Below, one piece after another: positions 8,361-15,074 of a DNA stretch of 38,135 bases. This stretch comes from Pseudomonadota bacterium (GTDB lineage: Bacteria; Myxococcota_A; UBA796; GCA-2862545). Numbering within the stretch: the first letter of the stretch is position 1; each line of letters opens with the position of its first letter. The notes beneath the pieces were generated by a model. That model saw only the letters and a program-made list of their open reading frames with translations. It was not told where the DNA came from and made no database searches. Made by a program: the position numbers and the translations under genes. Location of the stretch: the NCBI GenBank assembly GCA_023954855.1, contig JAGSGY010000055.1, positions 1 through 38,135 of the forward strand, written 5' to 3'.

Positions 8361-8637
8361 ACGAGTCCAGCGCAGACGCCAGGCCGTCGAGGACGTGCAG
8401 ACCCTGTTCGTCGAGCACCTGATGCTCGATGTCGAACCACAGGACCTCGACCCCGACGCCCCGCTGTTCGGAAGTGGGCACGCGCTCGACTCGATCGACG
8501 CCGTGGAGCTTGTGGTCGCCCTCGAGAATCGCTTCGGCGTGCGCCTGCAGGAGTCGCGCGTGCTGTCGATTCCGCATCTGCGCACCGTCAACACGGTCGT
8601 GGACCTGGTCATCGCCGAGACCCAGGAGGCCGCATGA
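8347..8637 (+). CDS. Acyl carrier protein
   Basis: A 96-residue discrete acyl carrier protein. The phosphopantetheine attachment motif is GHALDSIDAVELVVALE, with the modified Ser in LDSID; the acidic helix II that follows (AVELVVALENRFGV) is typical of ACPs that dock with type II synthases. ATG 8347 was chosen because GGGAG lies six bases upstream, while the in-frame ATG at 8341 directly abuts that GGGAG. The gene overlaps the end of the ketosynthase gene and its TGA overlaps the next ATG. It should carry the growing chain among the ketosynthase, ketoreductase, dehydratase and acyltransferase of the same operon. Confidence 0.92.
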   Translation: MTALERVQRRRQAVEDVQTLFVEHLMLDVEPQDLDPDAPLFGSGHALDSIDAVELVVALENRFGVRLQESRVLSIPHLRTVNTVVDLVIAETQEAA

Positions 8638-9662
8638 AGCCGACGGCCGACCTGACGACGCAGCTTCGCGCGCTCCGCAACGAGGTCACGCTGTCTTGGC
8701 ACGACGGCCTCAGCCTGCTGCGGTTCGACGCCAATCGCGGCATCGAGACCCTCGAGCCCCTGATCGCCACCGACCTCGGCATCCGAGAGTCGCAGTTTCG
8801 CCAGGCCCTACGCCTCGATGACCAAGGGCGCCCCCTCGCCGACCTGTTGATCGGCTTCTTTCGCGGCACCCTGCACGTCTTCGGAACCGGGCTGGAGCAC
8901 GCGGCGATGGCCGAGGCCCTCAGCGCTCAAGACGCCGTACAGGCCCACGACGACCACGTCGTCATCAGCATCGACGGGCCCTTCGCCTGGGAGCTGCTCG
9001 GCGCCTGGGATACGCCCTCCGCCATCGGCCTGCCGTACCTCGGTGCCTACAGCCCACGTGAGGGCGTACTCGCCGTTCGAGCCGGACGAACGGGCGAATA
9101 CGGGTACATGCTCGTGGTACCGCGCGCGCAGGCCGAGGGTATCTGGAACGAGCTCTTGGCCGCCTCGCCAATGCCGGTCACCGTCGTCGGCAAAGAGACG
9201 CTCGAGCGCGCATCGCTCGAGAACTGGGTCTTCGAGATCGATCGCGAGGGACGCTCGGGACTCGATGCGCTCGAGCTGCAGCTCACCTGGCGCCTCGATC
9301 TGCACAAGGACGCCGTGGGTCTGGACGCCATCCGCGCACACCGCGACGCGGGCCTGCGCCGCCGCATCACCGCCCTTCGCTCCGGCAAGCCGCTCGCATC
9401 GGGAGCACGCGTCCTGTGTGAGGGTCAGGAGATCGGACAGGTGCTCGCCGCTGCCGAGACGGCGGTGCTCTCGGTCCTGGACACGCCATGGGCCGAAGCC
9501 GGCATGACCTATACGGTCGACGGCGAGCCGGTTCACAGCCAGTCCGCGCCCTTTGTCGTGAACCGCAGCCTGTTCGTCAACCCGCAGCGACACAGCTGGG
9601 CGGGGCGCGACGAAGTCGAGCTACCCGAGGGGCTGCAGTGGCAGAATACGACGTCGTCGTAG
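8634..9662 (+). CDS. GcvT-like (aminomethyltransferase/YgfZ fold) folate-binding protein
   Basis: A 342-residue protein of the glycine-cleavage T-protein fold. Recognisable blocks are VVISIDGPFAWELLG, the tetrahydrofolate-binding signature RTGEYGYMLVVPRAQAEGIW, DLHKDAVGLDAI (equivalent of the KDFIGREAL segment) and a C-terminal barrel ending in FVNPQRHSW. Members use tetrahydrofolate to move one-carbon units (GcvT, DmdA, sarcosine oxidase domains) or assist Fe-S proteins (YgfZ). The rest of the glycine cleavage system is absent, and the gene is locked by ATGA overlap behind the ACP and 25 bases into the flavoprotein gene, so it most probably acts in this biosynthetic pathway. Whether it transfers a carbon, removes a methyl group or is a non-catalytic scaffold cannot be decided from sequence. 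Confidence 0.82.
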   Translation: MKPTADLTTQLRALRNEVTLSWHDGLSLLRFDANRGIETLEPLIATDLGIRESQFRQALRLDDQGRPLADLLIGFFRGTLHVFGTGLEHAAMAEALSAQDAVQAHDDHVVISIDGPFAWELLGAWDTPSAIGLPYLGAYSPREGVLAVRAGRTGEYGYMLVVPRAQAEGIWNELLAASPMPVTVVGKETLERASLENWVFEIDREGRSGLDALELQLTWRLDLHKDAVGLDAIRAHRDAGLRRRITALRSGKPLASGARVLCEGQEIGQVLAAAETAVLSVLDTPWAEAGMTYTVDGEPVHSQSAPFVVNRSLFVNPQRHSWAGRDEVELPEGLQWQNTTSS

Positions 9663-11083
9663 TCGGCGGCGGACTCGGCGGTCTCGCCTGCGCCATCCGC
9701 CTTGCACGCGCGGGCCGAAGGGTCTGCGTCTGCGAGGGCCAAGAGAAGGTCGGCGGCTACGCGATGAACTTCGATCGGGGCCCCTACCGCTTCGACGCCA
9801 GTCTGCACATGCTCGACGCGGTCGAGCCGGGTCGAGCGAATCGCGGTATCTGGGAGTCACTCGGACTGCACGAGAGCGTGCCCACTGCCACGCCCCCACT
9901 GCTTCGTCGCGAGATCTGGCCCGAGCACGACCTGAGCATCGGCCAGGGCATGCAGGCTTGGGTCGACGCCCTCTCGGCGAGCTTCCCCCACGAGCGCGAT
10001 GGGCTCACCGCACTCGCCGCGATGGCCGCCGACGTGCACGCCGCCGTCACCGCCGATCGCAATGCGCGTCTGGCGGGCGAGCCTCCACCGCCGCTGGTCG
10101 AGCCGCTCCACTCGCTGCTGAACCAGACCGCCGGCACGGTCATGCGCCAGTACCTTCGCGCCCCGACTCTGGTCTCGATTGCCGGCTCGCTGTCCTGCTA
10201 CCTAGGCCTAGGCTGCGACGAGCTAGCCGCGATTCCCTACCTGACCATGTTGCACAGCTACCACGCTCACAGCGGCAGCTACCCGGTCGGCGGAAGCGGA
10301 GCGATCCCCGCTGCCCTCGCGCGCACGCTCACTTCGCTCGGCGGCGAGATCCGAACCGACAGCCCAGTCCTCGCCATCCGCACCGAGCGCCGAACGGTCA
10401 CCGGCGTCACGCTCGCGAGCGGCGAAGACCTCGACGCTCCGCTGGTGGTCTCGAACGCCTCCCCGCCGGATACGTACGGCCGCCTGGTCGACACGAGCCA
10501 GGTGAATCGCCGCTTTCTGCGTCAGATTCAGGCGATGTCTCGCGGCACGAGCGTCATCAAGATCTGGCTCGGCATGCCCAAGGACGCGCTGCCGCCGGGC
10601 CTTCCGTATGAGACCTTCCTGCGCACGACCTACGGCACGACCTTCTGCGATGGCACGCTCGAGGACATCGGCGTTGTCGCCCCGCACAAGCTCGACCCGA
10701 CCTGCGCGCCGGCCGGGGGAGCGGTGCTCTCGATCACCGCCGGCGCCGAGGCCTTCCTCGACCGAACCGAGCAGCACAAGGCGCTCGCGGACGCGGCCGT
10801 TCACGAGGTCGAGAGCCGCCTGGTGCCCGGACTGCAGGCCGCTGCTGACGTGCGCGTCGTTGCTACCCCGCGCACCTTTTACCGCTACACCGACAACCCC
10901 GGCGGCACCATCCATGGCTTCCGTCCCGTGCCATCGCAGAGCGGACCCAGGCGCCTCGGCATCGGCGGCCCCGTGGGTGGGCTGTACACTGTCGGCGGCT
11001 GGACCTACGCCGGAAGCGGCTTTCTACCCGCCATGACCTCTGGGCTGATCGCCGCAGCCGCGATCGAAGGAAGGCACGATTGA
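9638..11083 (+). CDS. Phytoene-desaturase-like FAD oxidoreductase
   Basis: A 481-residue flavoprotein of the CrtI/retinol-saturase family. The N-terminal dinucleotide motif is YDVVVVGGGLGGLACAIRLA followed by an acidic residue at the end of strand 2 (CVCEG). The C-terminal FAD signature is GGWTYAGSGFLPAMTSGLIA. Relatives desaturate, saturate or isomerise conjugated polyene chains. The start is GTG 9638, with GAGGGG five bases upstream; this overlaps the GcvT-like gene by 25 bases. There is no phytoene synthase or other carotenoid gene nearby, and the gene is embedded among acyl-chain enzymes, so its substrate is more likely the ACP-derived chain than a carotenoid. The reaction is inferred only at the family level. 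Confidence 0.86.
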   Translation: MAEYDVVVVGGGLGGLACAIRLARAGRRVCVCEGQEKVGGYAMNFDRGPYRFDASLHMLDAVEPGRANRGIWESLGLHESVPTATPPLLRREIWPEHDLSIGQGMQAWVDALSASFPHERDGLTALAAMAADVHAAVTADRNARLAGEPPPPLVEPLHSLLNQTAGTVMRQYLRAPTLVSIAGSLSCYLGLGCDELAAIPYLTMLHSYHAHSGSYPVGGSGAIPAALARTLTSLGGEIRTDSPVLAIRTERRTVTGVTLASGEDLDAPLVVSNASPPDTYGRLVDTSQVNRRFLRQIQAMSRGTSVIKIWLGMPKDALPPGLPYETFLRTTYGTTFCDGTLEDIGVVAPHKLDPTCAPAGGAVLSITAGAEAFLDRTEQHKALADAAVHEVESRLVPGLQAAADVRVVATPRTFYRYTDNPGGTIHGFRPVPSQSGPRRLGIGGPVGGLYTVGGWTYAGSGFLPAMTSGLIAAAAIEGRHD

Positions 11084-11799
11084 CCATTGCCCTCGTCACC
11101 GGCGCCACGGGCGGCCTCGGACCCGCCATCGCGCGGGCCCTCAGCGCAGACGGGGCCACGGTCTACGTTCACTTTCGCCGCAACGAAGCCGCCGCCACGG
11201 CCCTCTGCGCAGAGCTCGACGGTGCGGAACCCATCGGCTTCGACGTGCGAGACAGCCAAGCGGTCCAAGCCGCCATCCGCACCATCACCGACGCCCACGG
11301 ACAGCTCGACCTGCTCGTCAACAACGCCGGCGTGGTCGCGGATGGTCCGATGGCGATGCTCGACGACGCAAGCCTGACCGACGTGATCGACACCAACCTC
11401 ACCGGAACCTTCAAGGTCTGCCGGGCCGCCGCACGCGCGATGATGGGCAAGCGCAGTGGCTGCATCATCAACATCTCGTCGGTCGCCGGCATCCGCGCCA
11501 GCCCCTACCAAGCGAACTACAGCGCCGCGAAAGCCGGCCTGCTCGGCCTCTCGCGCACGATGGCCCGCGAGCTGGGTTCCAAGGGCATTCGCGTAAACAC
11601 GGTCATTCCGGGGCTGATTCGCGCCGGGATGGGCGCTCGCGTCGACCAGCGTCATGCCGACGCCGTGCTCGAGCGCGTACCCCTCGGTACCCTCGGTGAA
11701 GCCGAAGACGTCGCCGCAGCGGTCGTCTTCCTCGCCTCGGACGGTGCCCGCTACATCAGCGGAGCCGAGCTGACCGTCGATGGAGGACTCTGCACATGA
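11080..11799 (+). CDS. FabG-like 3-ketoacyl-ACP reductase (SDR)
   Basis: A 239-residue classical short-chain dehydrogenase. The cofactor loop is TGATGGLG (residues 7-14), NNAG lies at 81-84, and the catalytic set is Asn106, the Ser of NISSVAG (133/134), Tyr147 and Lys151 in YQANYSAAKAG. The C-terminus SGAELTVDGG is typical of FabG. It should reduce the ketoacyl-ACP made by the ketosynthase with NADPH. The start is TTG 11080, overlapping the TGA of the flavoprotein gene, with AAGGAAGG upstream; its stop overlaps the dehydratase ATG. Operon context makes a ketoreductase of this pathway far more likely than a housekeeping FabG. Confidence 0.92.
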   Translation: MTIALVTGATGGLGPAIARALSADGATVYVHFRRNEAAATALCAELDGAEPIGFDVRDSQAVQAAIRTITDAHGQLDLLVNNAGVVADGPMAMLDDASLTDVIDTNLTGTFKVCRAAARAMMGKRSGCIINISSVAGIRASPYQANYSAAKAGLLGLSRTMARELGSKGIRVNTVIPGLIRAGMGARVDQRHADAVLERVPLGTLGEAEDVAAAVVFLASDGARYISGAELTVDGGLCT

Positions 11800-12413
11800 G
11801 CCAGCCCGTCTTCACCCCGCTGGCCTGCGGTTCCGCCATCGTGCAGCGGCTGCTCCCACAGCGGCCTCCGTTCTTGATGGTGGACCGCCTGGTGGCCTTC
11901 GCGCCGGGTGACCGGCCCTGCGCCCGCGCGAGTCGCTATCTCACGGCCAACGACCCGGTCTTCGGGGGCCACTTTCCAGGCCTGCCACTGCTGCCCGGTG
12001 CCCTACTGCTCGAGGGCGTGGGCCAGACCGCGAGCCTGGTGTTCACCCTCGCCGCCATTCTCGATGCCTACGAAGAGCGGGACCTCGACCTCGCCCGGCT
12101 CGCCGATGACTTCAAGCTGCTCGACGACGCCTACAGTCTGAAGCCGGGCTTTCGCGATCCCGGAAAGCCCCTGCTCGTCGACGCTTTCTCGCGCCTCGAG
12201 AGCATGCCGGTGGGCGTGGCGGGCGGCGTTCGCCTCAAGTTCCTGCGCGCGGTCACGCCGGGATGCCGCCTCGACTACGAGGCCCAGCTCACCCATCGAC
12301 TCGGTGAGCAAGTTCGCTTCGCTGTGCAGGCGAGCGTCGATGGCGAGCTGGTCGTCGAAGGAAGCCTGGCTGCCGCCATCGTCGAGGGTCTGCCGCTTCC
12401 TGGGCGGGCGTGA
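11796..12413 (+). CDS. FabZ-like 3-hydroxyacyl-ACP dehydratase with an insertion
   Basis: A 205-residue hot-dog-fold dehydratase. The core signature is LLPQRPPFLMVDRLV, then GGHFPGLPLLPGALLLEGVG, giving catalytic His59 and Glu73 as in FabZ. It should remove water from 3-hydroxyacyl-ACP to leave a trans double bond. Canonical FabZ is about 150 residues. Here roughly 40 extra residues lie between the catalytic Glu and the conserved LKFLRAVTPG strand, including a charged helical stretch (EERDLDLARLADDFKLLDD). The insertion lies near the acyl tunnel, so it could alter chain-length choice or partner binding. ATG 11796 overlaps the ketoreductase stop; three bases separate it from the acyltransferase gene. 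Confidence 0.88.
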   Translation: MSQPVFTPLACGSAIVQRLLPQRPPFLMVDRLVAFAPGDRPCARASRYLTANDPVFGGHFPGLPLLPGALLLEGVGQTASLVFTLAAILDAYEERDLDLARLADDFKLLDDAYSLKPGFRDPGKPLLVDAFSRLESMPVGVAGGVRLKFLRAVTPGCRLDYEAQLTHRLGEQVRFAVQASVDGELVVEGSLAAAIVEGLPLPGRA

Positions 12414-12416
12414 CAC

Positions 12417-13223
12417 GTGATTGCCTGGATGGCTCCCGGGCAAGGAAGCGAGCGCTCCGGCATGGGCCGAGATGTCGCACGCGCTTGGCCTAGCGCCGCA
12501 CGACTGCTCGAGTCTGTCGCCCCGGGACTACACGGCACCGAGCTCGTCCAGCCCGCGCTGACTGCGGTCGCGCTCGGCGCTGCATCCGTGCTGCGCGACG
12601 CCGGCGTGCCCTGCCAGGTCACGGCCGGCCACTCCGTCGGCGAGCTCGCTGCGTGGGCCGTCGCGGGGGGCATCGCCTTCGACCAGGCCATCGACCTTGC
12701 GCGGGCTCGCGGAGACGCGATGGCCGCGGCGGCAAGAGACCAACCCGGCGGCATGTGGGCCTTTCCAGCGGCCCCAGAGCCTCTCCCTGAGGGACTTCAG
12801 GTCGCGGTCTACAACCCTGGACAGTGCGTGCTCTCCGGTCCCGGCCCCTGCCCCACCGGACGGCCTGTTCCGACGAGTGGTGCTTGGCACAGCCCGGCGA
12901 TGGAAGCTGCGCGAGCGCCGTTCGCCGCCGCGCTCGAGGCCGTTCCTCGCCAGCCCCTTGCGCTTCCGGTCGTCAGCAATCGCGACGGTTCGATCGTCCG
13001 CGACGACGACGCCTTCCGCGCCCACCTACTCGGTCAGCTCACCCATGCGGTGCACTGGGAGAGCGTGCTGGTCACGCTGCGAGCGTCCGGCGTGACCGAC
13101 CTTGTCATTCTCGGTCCAAGCAAGGTGCTCACCGCACCCCTGCGCACCTTCTGGCCGGAGGTCCGGGTGCACCGCACCGACCGAGCCAGGGACCTACGCG
13201 CAACCGTCACAGCGCTTCGCTAG
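12417..13223 (+). CDS. Malonyl-CoA:ACP acyltransferase (FabD-like)
   Basis: A 268-residue acyltransferase of the FabD family, which loads malonyl units onto the ACP. Visible motifs: PGQGSERSGMG at residues 7-17, nucleophile Ser73 in AGHSVGELAAWAVAG, Arg98 in RARGDAM (the dicarboxylate-binding Arg) and His158 in WHSPAM. Retention of the Arg favours a malonyl-type extender rather than a simple acyl group. FabD is usually about 310 residues, so this is a compact version. The start is GTG 12417, three bases after the dehydratase stop. It is the last gene of the operon and meets the minus-strand lipoprotein gene tail to tail, both stops sharing the tetranucleotide CTAG. Confidence 0.88.
   Translation: MIAWMAPGQGSERSGMGRDVARAWPSAARLLESVAPGLHGTELVQPALTAVALGAASVLRDAGVPCQVTAGHSVGELAAWAVAGGIAFDQAIDLARARGDAMAAAARDQPGGMWAFPAAPEPLPEGLQVAVYNPGQCVLSGPGPCPTGRPVPTSGAWHSPAMEAARAPFAAALEAVPRQPLALPVVSNRDGSIVRDDDAFRAHLLGQLTHAVHWESVLVTLRASGVTDLVILGPSKVLTAPLRTFWPEVRVHRTDRARDLRATVTALR
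13220..13223. other. CTAG palindrome forming both stop codons of convergent genes
   Basis: TAG on the plus strand ends the acyltransferase gene, and TAG on the minus strand ends the lipoprotein gene, within the same CTAG. No terminator fits between them. The same arrangement occurs at 20952-20955. Confidence 0.9.
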
Positions 13224-14065
13224 AACGGCGAGTCTGCCAGACACTCGGAGAGCACAACCTCACAGGTCCTGTCGTCGAGCCAGGCATCTGGATTGGTAAA
13301 GCCATCCTCCAGCCCACCGCGAATCGCGGGCTGCAGGAACTGGCCCGGAATGCCGGTGACGTTCGGCCCAATCCACGAAGCGTAGTACCGGCGCGTCTTC
13401 GAGCTATCGTCCGGGTCCTCGATAAAGACGTCCACACCAAAGCGTTGTTCCCAGGACCGCTTTCCGTTGTCATTATCGAAGCTCTCTTCGGCCCAGGTCC
13501 GGCCGACCACTGCCGCGCGTCCGTCGGTGAGCGTGACGCGGCGAAAGTCCACGGGCACCTTGAGCCAGAAGTCGAGCACCGACTCGATTCTCAGCACATT
13601 CGAGGTACGGTACACGTCGCAGTCCCCCTCGACAAAGCAGTCGGCATCAGAGTCGTCCACCGCGAGGCGCTCGTGGCAGGTGACCGCATTGGAGTTCACA
13701 CAGGTGAAGTCCTCTTCGGTCTGCGCGCGAAGATTGTCGTCGAGCGAGTGCTGCGAGAGCCCGACCATCGCCGCCCGCATCTGATCGCTGGTGTCGATGC
13801 CCTCAGGCACGGTGACATCCTCGAAGTACGCGGCGCTGAGCTCGGGAACGCCAGACATGCGCTTCTTCTTGCTCGCCTCGAGATCGAGGCCCGCCAAGGT
13901 CTCGTCCATGTGGTCGAGCACCTCAACCAGCGCGTCGGGGTCGGCGTCGAAGTCGCGAAACAGAAGCCGTGCATCTTCGCCGAGCGAGCTCTCCGGAAGA
14001 TCGCGAACACAGGCGGGCTGGAGCAACACCGAGCCCACCACCAACAGAGAAAGTCGAGACCACAT
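13220..14065 (-). CDS. Hypothetical exported protein, possible lipoprotein
   Basis: 281 residues with an N-terminal signal-like segment (RLSLLVVGSVLLQPAC). The LQPAC sequence is only a weak lipobox, so lipidation is uncertain. The rest is acidic, with several Cys pairs (CVNSNAVTC, CFVEGDC, CEVVLSEC) suggesting disulphides outside the cytoplasm. I recognise no family. It begins two bases after the stop of the Tat-signal protein gene and is probably cotranscribed and functionally paired with it. Its stop shares CTAG with the acyltransferase stop. Confidence 0.7.
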   Translation of the reverse strand: MWSRLSLLVVGSVLLQPACVRDLPESSLGEDARLLFRDFDADPDALVEVLDHMDETLAGLDLEASKKKRMSGVPELSAAYFEDVTVPEGIDTSDQMRAAMVGLSQHSLDDNLRAQTEEDFTCVNSNAVTCHERLAVDDSDADCFVEGDCDVYRTSNVLRIESVLDFWLKVPVDFRRVTLTDGRAAVVGRTWAEESFDNDNGKRSWEQRFGVDVFIEDPDDSSKTRRYYASWIGPNVTGIPGQFLQPAIRGGLEDGFTNPDAWLDDRTCEVVLSECLADSPF

Positions 14066-14067
14066 GG

Positions 14068-15009
14068 CTACTCCGCTTCCAGGCGACGCTTGAGGGCCTC
14101 GCCGGTCCGACGATGCTTCCCTGCCTTCACAAGCTTGATGATGCCGAGCGTGATCAGCGGCGGGCCGAAGCAGATGCCACCGAAGATGATCTGCGGACCC
14201 GCCATCCAGAGGATGCCGATGCCAAGGGCCCAGCCGCCGGTACTCTTCTGGCGCCTAGCCAGCGCTTCGTACTCCGCCGGGCTGTCGAACGGCGGCTTGG
14301 GTCGCCGGTTCAATTCCCCTTGCGCCTCCCGCGGGGCCTCCTTGCGGGTCACGGGCCGCACGAAGGGCTTCTTCGCCCCAGCCCGACCTTCGGCGCGCCA
14401 GTCCACACCGTCGCGCTTGGCCGCCTTGTCGAGCCGGCCGAGCAGGTCTTGGCGGACGGCTTCAAGTCCCTGGTTGTTCACTCGCCAGAGGGTGCGCTCG
14501 AACAGGCGGTCGACCTGCTTGACCTGTCGCATCGAGACGTCGTTCTCGAGGGCACTCGCGGTGAAGTTCAGACGGGCCTCTTCGAGGATCCAGGGCTCCT
14601 CGCGAATCGCGCGCTCGAGCTCTTCGACCTCATCCGAGTCCATCGCGTCCAGCTCGAGGCCGGCGGCCCACAGCGTGCGGACCATGCCGTCCATCCGCGC
14701 ATCGATCGCTTCGGCCAGCTCACCCTTGTCGAGCTCGGACTTTCCGGCCCCGCGGGCGCGCCCAGCCCAGACCATCGTCGCTGCGGACTGGTTGAAGAGC
14801 TTGTCGGGCTCCCAGCCCGAGGCTGTGGGGCAGGCCGGAGCCACCGCACCGTTCAGCAGTGTCTCTTCGAGCGTGAGCTCATCAACGATGCCGTGCACGC
14901 ACTCGGGGGCGTCGACCGCGGCTCCAAAGGCGGAGCTCGGCAGAGTCAGCGCCGTACCGGTGCCCGCGGCAGCACTCAGGAACGACCGGCGGTCAAGAAG
15001 AACGGGCAT
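14068..15009 (-). CDS. Hypothetical protein with Tat-type signal and C-terminal membrane segments
   Basis: 313 residues. The N-terminus MPVLLDRRSFLSAAAG followed by a short hydrophobic run ending near SSAFGA looks like a twin-arginine signal. The middle (about 70-240) is charged and helical, with no recognised domain. Residues about 267-300 contain hydrophobic stretches (GWALGIGILWMAGPQIIF and GPPLITLGIIKLV) that should span the membrane, followed by a basic tail. The start at ATG 15009 has GGAG five bases upstream. It lies 65 bases downstream of cysNC on the same strand and two bases before the exported-protein gene. Function unknown. Confidence 0.72.
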   Translation of the reverse strand: MPVLLDRRSFLSAAAGTGTALTLPSSAFGAAVDAPECVHGIVDELTLEETLLNGAVAPACPTASGWEPDKLFNQSAATMVWAGRARGAGKSELDKGELAEAIDARMDGMVRTLWAAGLELDAMDSDEVEELERAIREEPWILEEARLNFTASALENDVSMRQVKQVDRLFERTLWRVNNQGLEAVRQDLLGRLDKAAKRDGVDWRAEGRAGAKKPFVRPVTRKEAPREAQGELNRRPKPPFDSPAEYEALARRQKSTGGWALGIGILWMAGPQIIFGGICFGPPLITLGIIKLVKAGKHRRTGEALKRRLEAE

Positions 15010-15074
15010 AGGAACTCCAAGAACCGCAGCCGGCGAGGCAGCGGAACTCGGAGCAGTATACCGGACGCCCCCGA

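Noticed and set aside
9638-11083. Carotenoid biosynthesis gene cluster
   Set aside because: No phytoene synthase, cyclase or prenyltransferase is present; only the flavoprotein resembles carotenoid enzymes.
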